DNA of 64,000 nt, from contig CAMVAJ010000001.1 in NCBI GenBank assembly GCA_947165425.1, positions 89,663 through 153,662 of the forward strand, written 5' to 3'. A model generated the notes under the pieces. It worked only from the letters and a program-made list of their open reading frames with translations, did not search any database and was not told the DNA's origin. The stretch comes from an uncultured Clostridia bacterium. GTDB lineage: Bacteria; Bacillota; Clostridia; Christensenellales; Aristaeellaceae. Made by a program: the position numbers and the translations under genes. Positions 33,820 to 43,895 of this stretch are shown piece by piece (positions within the stretch are counted from its first letter, which is position 1; each line of letters begins with the position of its first letter).

Positions 33820-35070
33820 TCACAGCGAAATTGTGCCGCCTTTTGCCATGTGATCCAGCGCCATCGCGAGCGCGAGTCTGCCGTGCCCATAGGTCAGACT
33901 CCCCTGCATGTAGGCGGTGTACGGCGGACGCATAGGGCCGTCTGCGCTGAGCTCAATCGAAGCACCTGGAACGAAGGTGCCGGCAGCCATGACGACCTGA
34001 TCCTCATAGCCTGGCATGTCCCAGGGCTCGGGGAGCGCCATGGAGTCGACGGGTGAGGCGGACTGGATCCCCTGGCAAAAGCGGACCAGGCGCTCCGGTG
34101 TTTCAAACTGAATAGCCTGAATGATATCAGCCCGCGGCTCTGTCGACGGCGGGATGGTTGGGATTTCCAGATTCTCAAAGACCCTGGCTGTCAGGCAGGC
34201 GGTTTTGAGCGCCTGAGCGACGGTGTGCGGCGTCATGAAAAGACCCTGATAATAGAGCTGATACCCGGCGGCATAGGAGCCGAGCTCACGCCCCAGCCCC
34301 GGCGCGGTGAGCCTCCATGCGACGCGGTCCACAGCCTCCTGTGTTCCGCAGATGTAGCCGCCCGTCGGCGCGAGTCCGCCGCCGGGGTTCTTGATCAGGC
34401 TCCCGACACAGACATCCGCGCCCCAATGGGTGGGCTCCGAGTCGCGGACGAACTCGCCGTAGCAATTGTCAACCATCAGGCGAATGCGAGGATACTTCTC
34501 ATGGAGCAGTTTCGCCAGCGGTGCGAAGGCTTCCGGCATCAGCGAGGGCCGCAGCGCGTAGCCGCGGCTGCGCTGTGCGATCACAAGGCTTGTGTTGGGC
34601 CGGATCGCCCGCTCGACGGCCTCCAGATCAATGGCGCCGTCATCCGAGAGGGGGACCTCGCTGTATTCGACCCCGTATTCCCGCAGCGAGCCGGGCGGCG
34701 GGACCTCCCCCTTGTGTCCCAGAATCCCGATGAGCGTGTCATAGGGCGTGCCGGTGGCGGAGAGGATGTGCTCGCCGGGTTTGGTAAGTCCGAACAATGT
34801 CAGAGACAGCGCTGCGGTACCGCTGGCCACAGAGGGTCGAACCAGCGCCGCCTCCGTCCCAAAGAGATCGGCGTAGATTGCCTCGAGCGTGTCGCGCCCG
34901 ATGTCGTCATAACCATATCCCGCTGTCGGCGCAAAATGACGAACAGCAACGCCGTGATCGCTGAAGGATTTCAGCACTTTTGCGGTCAGACGGTACTCTT
35001 TCTGATCAATGGATGCAAAGAGCGGCTGCAGGTCGTGCTCCGCCTGTTCGATGCGTTCTTTTGACGTCAT
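33820..35070 (-). CDS. ynbB: YnbB-like PLP enzyme (methionine gamma-lyase / aluminium resistance family)
   Basis: 416 residues from the ATG at 35070, behind CGGAGGA; this ATG overlaps the miaA stop. The fold-type I PLP enzyme features are visible: SGTAALSL for the phosphate end and SLIKNPGGGLAP around the lysine that should bind PLP. The family was named for aluminium resistance and is annotated as methionine gamma-lyase-like; its true reaction is not settled. In Bacilli hfq and hflX/ynbA lie between miaA and this gene; both are missing here. Confidence 0.85.
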   Translation of the reverse strand: MTSKERIEQAEHDLQPLFASIDQKEYRLTAKVLKSFSDHGVAVRHFAPTAGYGYDDIGRDTLEAIYADLFGTEAALVRPSVASGTAALSLTLFGLTKPGEHILSATGTPYDTLIGILGHKGEVPPPGSLREYGVEYSEVPLSDDGAIDLEAVERAIRPNTSLVIAQRSRGYALRPSLMPEAFAPLAKLLHEKYPRIRLMVDNCYGEFVRDSEPTHWGADVCVGSLIKNPGGGLAPTGGYICGTQEAVDRVAWRLTAPGLGRELGSYAAGYQLYYQGLFMTPHTVAQALKTACLTARVFENLEIPTIPPSTEPRADIIQAIQFETPERLVRFCQGIQSASPVDSMALPEPWDMPGYEDQVVMAAGTFVPGASIELSADGPMRPPYTAYMQGSLTYGHGRLALAMALDHMAKGGTISL

Positions 35071-35981
35071 GAGGGTTCCTCCGTGAATACTTTGATGGTG
35101 TTCTCCAGCGCGTCCGGCTGATCCGCCTGGATCCAGGTCGTATCTGCCTCTCTCCTGAACCAGGTGAGCTGCCGCTTGGCATAGTGCCTCGATGCCTGCT
35201 TGATGGCGTCCACAGCCGATTCGAGCGGAAAGCCGTCGGTGATACATGGAATCAGTTCTTTATACCCGATCGCCTTCATGGACTGATGGTTCGCGGTCAG
35301 TCCGCGCTGCAGCAGCATGCTGACCTCATCGGGAAGTCCGTCCGCCATCATCTGATCCACGCGCTGATTTACGCGCTGATAGAGGCTTTCCCGGGGCATA
35401 TTCAGCACCACGCACCGGCTCGGGAAGGGCGCGGGCGATGGGCTCTGGGGCTGCCGGGAGAAGGGAACGCCGGTCAAACGGCCGACCTCAAGCGCCCGTA
35501 TGACGCGGCGGCGGTCGTTGACGTGGAGGCGCGCCGCGGTCTCCGGATCCGCCTCAGCCAGCATGGCGTGCAGGCTCTCCGAATCCAGCTGCTCAAGCTC
35601 TCCGCGCAGCGCTTCATCCCCGCTGATCATGCCCATCGACATGGGCTGGCGCAGCGCCCGAAGATAAAAGCCGGTACCGCCAACCAGGAGCGCCCGCTTG
35701 CCGCGGCGCTGGATGCCGCGGATGACCTTGCTGGCATCCTCTACCCATTGCGCGACAGAGTAGGTATCCGACGGGTCGACGATGTCAAGCATGTGATGCG
35801 GGGCGACGGCCCTCTCCTCGGCGGTCGGCTTCGCGGTGCCGATATCCATATCGCGGTAGATCTGCATGGAGTCCATGCAAACGATCTCGGCGTCGAAACG
35901 CCTAGCAATGGCCAGAGACAGCGCTGTTTTTCCGCAGGCGGTCGGCCCTGTCAGTATCCAGATGGTTTTCTGATCGCTCAT
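35067..35981 (-). CDS. miaA: tRNA dimethylallyltransferase MiaA
   Basis: 304 residues from the ATG at 35981 (weak GGATTGAG site), 4 bases after mutL. The P-loop GPTACGKTALS is at about 12-22, DSMQIYRDMDIGTAKP and DIVDPSDTYSVAQW follow. It adds the dimethylallyl group to A37 of tRNAs reading UNN codons; MiaB, encoded in the same run, then methylthiolates it. Confidence 0.96.
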   Translation of the reverse strand: MSDQKTIWILTGPTACGKTALSLAIARRFDAEIVCMDSMQIYRDMDIGTAKPTAEERAVAPHHMLDIVDPSDTYSVAQWVEDASKVIRGIQRRGKRALLVGGTGFYLRALRQPMSMGMISGDEALRGELEQLDSESLHAMLAEADPETAARLHVNDRRRVIRALEVGRLTGVPFSRQPQSPSPAPFPSRCVVLNMPRESLYQRVNQRVDQMMADGLPDEVSMLLQRGLTANHQSMKAIGYKELIPCITDGFPLESAVDAIKQASRHYAKRQLTWFRREADTTWIQADQPDALENTIKVFTEEPS

Positions 35982-35985
35982 ATGC

Positions 35986-37929
35986 TCAATCCTGTATTCG
36001 CTTGAATTTGCGTTCAAGCTCCGTCCTGGAGATGGATACCACCAGCGGACGGCCGTGCGGACAGGTCGGTGTCACTTTTTGCTCGATCATCTGCTCGACC
36101 AGCGAGCGGATGTCCGCTTCGCTGAGGTCTTCGCCGCCCTTCACCGCGTGCTTGCAGGCGGTCTGGAGAATCTGGCTGCGGCGGCGCTCGAGGCTGAACG
36201 AGAGTCGCTCCGAGCTGAGCTGATCCAATACCTCATGAAGATAGGCGGCGGTCTGAGGCTGACCTAAGATCATCGGAATCGCACGGACCGCAAGCTCGTG
36301 CTCGCCGAAAAGCTCGATTTCAAACCCGATTCTTTTCAGAAGCTCCTCGTTCTCGTTCAGTGTCTGGATCTCCCGCTTCGTCACCGGGACAATCAGCGGA
36401 ACCAGAAGCTCCTGCCCGGCCTGCTGCGTGTCGTAGGCCTTCATCATACGCTCATAGAGCAACCGTTCATGGACCGCGTGCTGATCGATGATCATCAAAT
36501 GGTCGGCATACTCAACAAGGATGTAGGTTTTCATTACGACGCCGATGATGCGCATTGGTGGCTTTTCATCTGCGAGAAACGATTGTTCCTGAACGACAGG
36601 AGGCTGAGCGTGGTCTTGCTGCGCCGAATCGCCGGTCTCAGCGCTGGAGGCTGGGTCTTTGGGCGCCGATGGGATCGCCGGCTGTGGAAGTGTCGGCGTC
36701 CGTACAAATGAATCCGCTTGCTGCGTCCTCAGTATCGCGGTGCCGCCGATCGGCGCACGCGGTTCGGAATGCTCAAAAAGTACCGGAGTCGGTTTTGATG
36801 CGGTGCTTTGCTCGCTTTTGACGGCCAAATCCTGCTGCTGACGGGCCAGCGGCTCGGCGGACGCCTCAACGCGAACGGGTATCGACGGCTTGGAAGGCTC
36901 GGAGACAAGCGACATCGGGACCGGGTGCTCAAAGGCATCCCGGTCCTGAAGCGCTTCCCGAATAAGCGTATCAACCGCCTCGGCTACGCCTCGCTCATTC
37001 TGGAAGCGGACCTCCAGCTTGTTCGGATGGACGTTGACGTCGACTGCCTCATACGGCATCGTGAGATGCAGGACGCAAGTGGGAAACTTGCCGATCATCA
37101 CGCGCTCGCGGCAGGCCTCCTCCACCGCGGTGGAGAGCAGTGACGAGCGGGTATAGCGTCCGTTGATAAAGAAGGACTGATTCGCTCGGTTGCCTCGGCC
37201 GCTTTCGCCGATGCCAACGTAACCGTTCAGCAGGATGCCGCCCTGATTGCCCTTCACTTCCCGCATGCTTTTGAGCATCTCGGAACCATAAACCTCGAAT
37301 ACGGCCGACGAGAGCTTTCCGTCTCCCGCAGAGCGGTAGACGGTTTTGCCCTGGTTGATCAGGCGGAAGGAGATATCCGGCCGGGACAGGATCAGGCGCA
37401 TCATCAGATCGGTGACATAGCCGGCTTCTGTCACCGGCTTTTTCAGAAACTTCAATCGGACAGGCACGTTGCTGAAAAGATCCCGAACGATGAATGTGGT
37501 CCCCTGCGCGCAGGCGGACTCATCGATGGATAGGATCTGGCCGCCCTCGTTGACAACCTTGATGCCTGTGTCCTCATCCGCGGTTCTTGTGGTGCAGGTG
37601 ACACGGCTGACCGCGGCGATGGATGCAAGCGCCTCTCCGCGGAAGCCCAGCGTGTCGATCGCGGCCAGATCCTTCTCGCCGCTGATTTTGCTGGTCGCGT
37701 GACGCTCAAACGCCATGCGGATGTCTCGTGTCGGAATTCCAGAGCCGTTATCTGTCACGCGGATATAGGTGATGCCGCCGTCCCGGATCTCCACCGTGAC
37801 AGCGCTCGCGCCTGCGTCCAGACTGTTTTCCACCAGCTCCTTGATCGCGGCGGCCGGTCTCTCCACGACCTCCCCTGCCGCGATCTTGCCGATGATCTCA
37901 TCAGAAAGCTTTCGGATTGCGCTCGGCAT
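35986..37929 (-). CDS. mutL: DNA mismatch repair protein MutL
   Basis: The ATG at 37929 follows AGGTGAT; 647 residues. The GHKL ATPase domain has ENSLDAGA, DNGSGI and TLGFRGEALASI; a long Pro/Ser-rich linker spans about 340-450. The C-terminal domain has the endonuclease motif DQHAVHERLLYE plus ACKHAVK and CPHGRP, so this MutL is a nicking type, as expected for organisms without MutH. It works with MutS, encoded just upstream. Confidence 0.96.
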   Translation of the reverse strand: MPSAIRKLSDEIIGKIAAGEVVERPAAAIKELVENSLDAGASAVTVEIRDGGITYIRVTDNGSGIPTRDIRMAFERHATSKISGEKDLAAIDTLGFRGEALASIAAVSRVTCTTRTADEDTGIKVVNEGGQILSIDESACAQGTTFIVRDLFSNVPVRLKFLKKPVTEAGYVTDLMMRLILSRPDISFRLINQGKTVYRSAGDGKLSSAVFEVYGSEMLKSMREVKGNQGGILLNGYVGIGESGRGNRANQSFFINGRYTRSSLLSTAVEEACRERVMIGKFPTCVLHLTMPYEAVDVNVHPNKLEVRFQNERGVAEAVDTLIREALQDRDAFEHPVPMSLVSEPSKPSIPVRVEASAEPLARQQQDLAVKSEQSTASKPTPVLFEHSEPRAPIGGTAILRTQQADSFVRTPTLPQPAIPSAPKDPASSAETGDSAQQDHAQPPVVQEQSFLADEKPPMRIIGVVMKTYILVEYADHLMIIDQHAVHERLLYERMMKAYDTQQAGQELLVPLIVPVTKREIQTLNENEELLKRIGFEIELFGEHELAVRAIPMILGQPQTAAYLHEVLDQLSSERLSFSLERRRSQILQTACKHAVKGGEDLSEADIRSLVEQMIEQKVTPTCPHGRPLVVSISRTELERKFKRIQD

Positions 37930-37946
37930 CGATTCATCACCTGTTT

Positions 37947-40583
37947 TCACAATTTGCGCGCTTTCTCCCGGAGAAGAAACAACTGATTGATGGCGTCCAT
38001 CGGCGTCAGCGCGTTTACGTCCAGCGCTTTCAGCTCGTCAATTAGCTCGGTCTGCTTATAGCTGAACAAATCCAGCTGCTGGTTTTTCTCATCGGCCTTC
38101 TCCTCGCCGAGAATGCTCTTGCCGATCTGATTCCCGCCGATCTCGCTGACCTCCAGATGCGCCTGGATCTCATGCGCGCGCATCACAACCTCGTTTGGAA
38201 CGCCGGCCAGGCGCGCCACATATACGCCATAGCTCTTGTCCGCACCCCCGCGCTCCACCCGGCGAAGAAAGATCACGCTGTCGCCGTGCTCCTTCACCAG
38301 CACGCGGTAGTTGCGTACGCCCTGCAGATGACCTTCGAGCTCCGAGAGCTCATGATAGTGTGTCGCGAACAGGGTCTTGGCGCCGCAACGGTTGAGCAGA
38401 TACTCTACGACAGCCCACGCGATTGCGAGGCCGTCGAACGTGGAGGTGCCGCGGCCGATCTCATCTAAAATAATCAGAGAATTTGGCGTTGCGCTTCTGA
38501 GAATATTGGCCGTCTCGGACATTTCAACCATGAAGGTTGACTGTCCGCTGGCCAGATCGTCCGATGCGCCGATTCTGGTAAAGATGCGATCCATCACGGG
38601 AAGTTTCGCGGACTGCGCCGGGACAAAGGAACCGATCTGCGCCATCAGCGCGATCAGCGCAACCTGGCGCATGTAGGTCGATTTGCCGGCCATGTTCGGA
38701 CCCGTAAGAATCATCATGCGGGCGTCGGAGGCGTTCATCAATGTGTCGTTAGGCACAAAGCTGTCCTCATTCAGGGAGACCTCCACCACGGGATGCCGCC
38801 CGCCGATGATCTCCAAGGTACCGTCCTCGGAAATCTCTGGCCGTACATAGTGATGCGCGATCGCGGTTTGGGCCAATGACTGCAACGCATCCAGCGTTTT
38901 CAGCTGCTGTGCCGTCTGCTGGATTCTGGCGATTTGGGCCAGGAGCTTTTCCCGGATCTCGCTGAACAGCTGCTGTTCGAGCCGCACAGCCTGCTCCTGC
39001 GCACCGACGATTTTGGTCTCCAGCTCCTTCAGTTCCGGCGTGACATATCGCTCCGCGTTGGCGAGGGTCTGCCTGCGGATATAGCGCTCTGGAACCATGT
39101 CCAAATAGGATTTGGTGACCTCTATATAATACCCGAATACACGGTTGTACTGGATGCGCAGATTTCGTATGCCTGTCTCGTCGCGCTCGCGCTGCTCCAT
39201 CTCGAGAACCCATTTTTTCCCGTCTGTCGCGGCGGAACGGTACTCGTCCAGCTGAGCGGAGTACCCGTCGCGGATGATGCCGCCATCCGTGATGGTGATG
39301 GGCGGTTCTGGATGAATCGCGCTTTCCAGCAGCTGGCAGATATCATGCAGCGGATCCATTTTGCTGCGGATCTCGGCAAGCAGTGCCGCGCTGGCGGATC
39401 CCAGCATGCTTTGGATGCCCGGAATGCGTTCCATGGAGTGCATCAGCGCCAGACAGTCCCGCGCGTTCAGTGTCCGATAGGAGACCTTGCTCAACAGGCG
39501 CTCGATATCATAGACTTCTTTCAGCTCGGTGGCGAGCGTCATGGTCAGAATGTGCTGTCGCGTCAATTCCTCCACGGCGTCCAGCCTGGTCTGAATCGCG
39601 CCCGAATCCAGCAGCGGCTCCTCCAGCCAGCTGCGCAGAAGGCGCCCGCCCATGGCCGTCGAGGTCTGATCAAGCAGCCAGAGCAGGGAGCCCCTTCGGG
39701 TGTGGCCCCGCAGGCTTTCCGTCAGCTCCAGGTTGCGGCGTGTGGCTCGGTCCAGCAGCATGACCTGACGTCCCATGTCCAGGCGCAGCGCGGTGATATG
39801 CTCCAGGGATTGCTTCTGCGTCGTGTTGAGATACTTCATCAGCGCCCCGGCGGCGCAGGCGGCGGCGCGGTAGTCCTCCGCCAGGCCGAGGGCGGTCAGA
39901 TCAGTCAGGTGAAAATGGTCACAGAGGGCCTCTGACGCGTTCTGGAAGCTGAACCATGCCGCCGGCTGCTCGGAGGAGAAGATCGAGGTCTGCCCCGCCG
40001 CGTCGCGCAGCAGGGTCAGATTGTTCGTAATCATCTCCTTGGGGGCGAGGCGTGTGATTTCATCTGGCAGCTTTTGCGGCTCCGCGAGTTCCCGCACGGC
40101 AAACTCGCCGGTTGAGACGTCAACCCATGCAAGACCGGTCAGATTTCCCTTAAAGCAGACGCAGAGAAGATACTGCTGCACCCGTTCGTCGAGCATGCCG
40201 GGGTCGTTGATGGTGCCCGGTGTAAAGATTCGGACAATATCGCGGGCAACGAGCCCTTTGGCGGTAGCCGGATCCTCCATCTGCTCGCAGACCGCCACCT
40301 TGTAGCCCTGAGACAGCAGCCGCTCAAGGTAGGTATTCAGCGCATGGTAGGGAACGCCGCACATCGGTGCGCGCTCCTCCATCCCACAGTCGCGTCCGGT
40401 CAGCGTCAGTTCAAGAACGTGGGACGCGGTGAGCGCGTCCTCAAAAAACATCTCGTAGAAATCACCCAGCCTGTACATCAGGATGCTGTCCTGATGCTCC
40501 GCCTTGATGGTAAGGTACTGCTTCATCATCGGCGTCACCTTGGCCATCAGCTCAGCCAGGTTTTTTCGGGTATCCATCTCCAT
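37947..40583 (-). CDS. mutS: DNA mismatch repair protein MutS
   Basis: 878 residues from the ATG at 40583 (AGGTG ahead). The mismatch-reading motif is in YRLGDFYEMFFEDA near the N-terminus, and the ATPase has GPNMAGKSTYMRQ, DEIGRGTSTFDG and the ATHYHEL switch. It recognises mispairs and recruits MutL. The gene lies 17 bases before mutL. Confidence 0.97.
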   Translation of the reverse strand: MEMDTRKNLAELMAKVTPMMKQYLTIKAEHQDSILMYRLGDFYEMFFEDALTASHVLELTLTGRDCGMEERAPMCGVPYHALNTYLERLLSQGYKVAVCEQMEDPATAKGLVARDIVRIFTPGTINDPGMLDERVQQYLLCVCFKGNLTGLAWVDVSTGEFAVRELAEPQKLPDEITRLAPKEMITNNLTLLRDAAGQTSIFSSEQPAAWFSFQNASEALCDHFHLTDLTALGLAEDYRAAACAAGALMKYLNTTQKQSLEHITALRLDMGRQVMLLDRATRRNLELTESLRGHTRRGSLLWLLDQTSTAMGGRLLRSWLEEPLLDSGAIQTRLDAVEELTRQHILTMTLATELKEVYDIERLLSKVSYRTLNARDCLALMHSMERIPGIQSMLGSASAALLAEIRSKMDPLHDICQLLESAIHPEPPITITDGGIIRDGYSAQLDEYRSAATDGKKWVLEMEQRERDETGIRNLRIQYNRVFGYYIEVTKSYLDMVPERYIRRQTLANAERYVTPELKELETKIVGAQEQAVRLEQQLFSEIREKLLAQIARIQQTAQQLKTLDALQSLAQTAIAHHYVRPEISEDGTLEIIGGRHPVVEVSLNEDSFVPNDTLMNASDARMMILTGPNMAGKSTYMRQVALIALMAQIGSFVPAQSAKLPVMDRIFTRIGASDDLASGQSTFMVEMSETANILRSATPNSLIILDEIGRGTSTFDGLAIAWAVVEYLLNRCGAKTLFATHYHELSELEGHLQGVRNYRVLVKEHGDSVIFLRRVERGGADKSYGVYVARLAGVPNEVVMRAHEIQAHLEVSEIGGNQIGKSILGEEKADEKNQQLDLFSYKQTELIDELKALDVNALTPMDAINQLFLLREKARKL

Positions 40584-40646
40584 CCAAATCACCTCACGCG
40601 GCGGCAAATCCATTTTCCGCCGCACCTGCGCAGTTGATAGGTTTAG

Positions 40647-42050
40647 CTACGCAAGCTGTATACGTTCACCCAACAGCGTGTTGTTTTTCTGCCCCGTGAT
40701 TCGGACGGATACAATCTGCCCGATATCCGTCTCGTCGCCAGTAAAGGTGATCGAAATCCCGTGCTCGCCTTTCCCGGAGACCTGACGGTCAGACCGCTTT
40801 GACAATCCCTCGACCAATACGCGCTCTGTCTGATCCATGAAGCGGGCCATCCTTTCGCGCTGCCTTTTTTCCTGCAGCGCGATCAGGCGCTGGATCCGGG
40901 CTGTGCTGATTTCGCCCGGGATCTGTCCTGGCAGCCCCGCGGCTCTCGTCCCCGTGCGCGGCGAATAGATGAATGTGAAGGCGGAGTCATATCCAACCTC
41001 ATCGACCAGAGACAGCGTATCCTCAAACTGCGCTTCCGTCTCCCCCGGATATCCGACGATGATGTCCGTGGAGAGGCCGATCCCCGGCACCGCCTCGCGG
41101 AGCGATCGGACACGGTTCAGATAGACCTCTCTGGTGTATTGCCGGTTCATCTGTCGAAGGATCTCATTGTTCCCGGACTGTACCGGAAGGTGAAACTGAG
41201 GCAACACATGGCGGCAGTCCGCCATGGCCTGGATCAGCTCGTCCGAGAGATCCTTGGGATGGGAGGTCATGAAGCGGATCCGCTCTATCCCCAGCGCGTC
41301 GATTTCGCGCAGCAGCGTCGGGAAATCGGTTCCGGAGCCCTTTCCGTAGCTGTTGACGTTTTGCCCCAGCAGCATGATCTCCTTCACGCCGCTGTCCTTC
41401 AGGCCCTGAGCCTCGCGGAGAATATCCTCCATGCGCCGGGAGCGCTCTCTGCCTCTGACATAGGGGACAATGCAATAGGAACAGAAGTTGTCACAGCCGT
41501 ACATAATGGTCAGATACGCGGCGTCGCGGCGAAGCCTGCGCACCGGCAGACCCTCCGCGATGCTGTCTTCCTCCTCCACGTCGACCAAAGGCCGCCGCTG
41601 CTCAATCGCACGTGCAAAAAGCTCAGGGAAGCGATACAGATTCGAGGTGCCGAAGGCGAGGTCCACAAAGCGGTATTGCTTCATCAGCTTCTCCGCCATG
41701 CCGGGCTCCTGGACCATGCATCCGCATACGCCGATCATCAGATTGGGGCGCTGCTTGCGCACTTCCTTCAGCCATGTCACATTCCCCAGCGCGCGGCGTT
41801 CCGCGTTGTCCCTGACGCAACAGGTGTTGAAGAGCACAAAATCCGCTTCCTCGCGAGCCTCTGCCGGCTGGAGACCCATTTCCTCGAGCATGCCGGCAAG
41901 CTTTTCACTGTCATGCGCGTTCATCTGACAGCCGTAGGTGACGATGTGGTAGGTGCGTGGACGCTCCTTCATGTCCCGCACCTGCGCCATCCAGCTGCGC
42001 TGTTCTTCGATCTGGACAGGCGTGACCTGCACATTGTTGCGCTCCGCCAT
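40647..42050 (-). CDS. miaB: tRNA-2-methylthio-N6-dimethylallyladenosine synthase MiaB
   Basis: 467 residues from the ATG at 42050, behind GAAGGAG. It has the N-terminal methylthiotransferase domain with three cysteines (YGCQMN, NTCCVR, GCMVQ), the radical-SAM motif CDNFCSYC (about 185) and a C-terminal TRAM domain. It completes the ms2i6A37 modification started by MiaA. Confidence 0.96.
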   Translation of the reverse strand: MAERNNVQVTPVQIEEQRSWMAQVRDMKERPRTYHIVTYGCQMNAHDSEKLAGMLEEMGLQPAEAREEADFVLFNTCCVRDNAERRALGNVTWLKEVRKQRPNLMIGVCGCMVQEPGMAEKLMKQYRFVDLAFGTSNLYRFPELFARAIEQRRPLVDVEEEDSIAEGLPVRRLRRDAAYLTIMYGCDNFCSYCIVPYVRGRERSRRMEDILREAQGLKDSGVKEIMLLGQNVNSYGKGSGTDFPTLLREIDALGIERIRFMTSHPKDLSDELIQAMADCRHVLPQFHLPVQSGNNEILRQMNRQYTREVYLNRVRSLREAVPGIGLSTDIIVGYPGETEAQFEDTLSLVDEVGYDSAFTFIYSPRTGTRAAGLPGQIPGEISTARIQRLIALQEKRQRERMARFMDQTERVLVEGLSKRSDRQVSGKGEHGISITFTGDETDIGQIVSVRITGQKNNTLLGERIQLA

Positions 42051-42063
42051 GGTCTGACTCCTT

Positions 42064-43224
42064 CTATGCTTCAACTTTTGAGCGTTTTTTGCTCTGCTCC
42101 ATCATCTCCCGAAGGGAGATCCGCGTCCGTCTGCGCGTCATTTCGATCAGTCCGAGGCTGGTATAGCCGTGGATCACCGTCTTTTCCCGATCCTGCGCAA
42201 ACGCTTCCCGAAGCGCGGTCAGGACCGCCTCGCGATCCCGCTCCTCCGTCATATCGATCATATCGATGATCAAAATGCCGCCCAGCGCGCGCAGGCGAAC
42301 CTGCCGTGCGATCTCCGCGCAGGCTTCCCGGTTGACCTTTGTCAGGTTTTGCTCCATGCGCTGCTTCCCGGTGAACTTGGCCGTGTTTACGTCGATGACG
42401 GTCAGCGCTTCACACTCGTCGATGACAAGATTTGCGCCGCTTTTCAGCCAAACCCTTCTCTGCATCGCCTCGTGAAGCTTCTCAGGTACGCCTGCGGTCT
42501 GAAGCGGATCGGCTTCAACCAGCCGGACCGGACACATCGATCCAACCGCTTCCACAATGGAGGGATCGTCTGTGATGACGGCGTCCACCCCACGCGGGAG
42601 ATAGTCCTTCATGAGATTCTCCAGCATGGCATCCTTCTCCGACAAGAGAACGGCGCCGACGGGCGCGGCGGAGGCGGCTTTGGAGAGCTGCTGCCAGGTA
42701 TGCTGCAGCTGCGCGATCTCAGCATCGACTGCATCAGACTCCGCGGTTTGACACGCGGTCCGCATCACCAGGCCGAATTGCCCGGCAGCTCTCTCCCGGC
42801 CCCATTGACGCCACCGGTCGGCGCATGGGGCCTCCATTTTCGCCGACGCGCCGACGAAACGGTTCATCGGCATGTACAGGACATATTCGCCCTTGAGCGC
42901 ACAATCGCGGCTCAGAAAGGCGCCCTTCTCGCCGTGCGCCTCCCTTATGATCTGAACAAGCACGCGGTCGCCTGAGCGGAGACGCGCCTCCCCATGAAAG
43001 CTGTCGCTTTTCTCCTTCAGCGGAAGAAACCCATTCCTCTCCTCGCCGATGGAGACGAAGGCGGCATCCATCCCGGAGATGACCCGCTCAACCCGGCCCA
43101 GAACGAGATCTCCGGCACTGCGCACTGTAGAGTCCTTTCCCCGCATATACTCGCAGAGCCGGCCGTTCTCCATCACGGCGATCTCACGGGGCGATGCGCG
43201 GCTGACAAGTATCTCCCGCATCAC
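42064..43224 (-). CDS. rng: Ribonuclease G/E family protein, short form
   Basis: 386 residues. The N-terminal S1-like domain (RVERVISGMDAAFVSIG) and the catalytic core with the two metal-binding aspartates (VIDVNTAKFTG and IIDMIDM) are present. It ends about 30 residues after the second motif and has no CPxCxG zinc-link, so the C-terminal dimer region of RNase E/G is missing. It should cut single-stranded RNA with a 5' monophosphate preference if active. It follows the TIGR03936 gene directly, a common arrangement, but rplU-rpmA, which normally come next, are absent. Confidence 0.88.
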   Translation of the reverse strand: MMREILVSRASPREIAVMENGRLCEYMRGKDSTVRSAGDLVLGRVERVISGMDAAFVSIGEERNGFLPLKEKSDSFHGEARLRSGDRVLVQIIREAHGEKGAFLSRDCALKGEYVLYMPMNRFVGASAKMEAPCADRWRQWGRERAAGQFGLVMRTACQTAESDAVDAEIAQLQHTWQQLSKAASAAPVGAVLLSEKDAMLENLMKDYLPRGVDAVITDDPSIVEAVGSMCPVRLVEADPLQTAGVPEKLHEAMQRRVWLKSGANLVIDECEALTVIDVNTAKFTGKQRMEQNLTKVNREACAEIARQVRLRALGGILIIDMIDMTEERDREAVLTALREAFAQDREKTVIHGYTSLGLIEMTRRRTRISLREMMEQSKKRSKVEA

Positions 43225-43895
43225 AGGTCCTCCAGCGGGACGCGGCGACCGGAAGCGTCGGTCCCCAACAGCGCCGTCCTGATGATCCGGCAGCGGCCCG
43301 GTTCAAGTCCAGCAAAGGCATAGAGCGTTGTCAGGAGCATGGCGGGTTTGCAGCTCTCCCGCTCTGTCAGCGCCAGCTCCGCAAACAGTCCGTCGTCCTC
43401 TACCCTCAGGTCGTAAATCAGCGGACGAATATCACAGGGCTTGATGCCGCTCTTGGTTTTGCGGTCCGTGATGATTTCGGTCTGTTCAAGATAGGCTGAG
43501 AGCTTCTCCTCAATGAGCTTTCTGTCTCCGTCCGGCAGGGCAATATGATACCGCGCCGCGCTTACCATGGACATGGTCGCGGGGTGGGTATCCTCGATCA
43601 GTCTGGCGGAGGTCAGCTGCATCTCGGGCGGGAGCGCCGCGTTGAGTCTGGTCATGAATTCCTCGGGTTCGATCTCGCCTGCCAATGAGACCTCCATGAT
43701 CTCCCGCTGCCCGACCGCGCCCACCGAGAGCGCGGAGGCAAAGGTCAGCAGCATATGGGGGTTGAATCCCTTGGAATAATCCGCCGGGATGCCGCTGCGC
43801 CGCAGGGCGCGCTGCATCGCGCGGAGAATATCGAGATGTCCAATGTGCCGGATGCGTTCATCCTTGCGAAATGTGGCCAGCATCCGCAATGGCAC
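43221..43895 (-). CDS. TIGR03936 family radical-SAM-associated protein (DUF2344)
   Basis: 224 residues. The GTG start at 43895 follows AAGGGGG. The N-terminus RIRHIGHLDILRAMQRALRRS is typical of DUF2344, which is found fused to or beside TIGR03960 radical-SAM proteins. It overlaps the end of that gene by 38 bases and abuts rng. The role is unproven; the link with RNase G/E and ribosomal genes suggests RNA or translation work. Confidence 0.88.
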   Translation of the reverse strand: MPLRMLATFRKDERIRHIGHLDILRAMQRALRRSGIPADYSKGFNPHMLLTFASALSVGAVGQREIMEVSLAGEIEPEEFMTRLNAALPPEMQLTSARLIEDTHPATMSMVSAARYHIALPDGDRKLIEEKLSAYLEQTEIITDRKTKSGIKPCDIRPLIYDLRVEDDGLFAELALTERESCKPAMLLTTLYAFAGLEPGRCRIIRTALLGTDASGRRVPLEDL

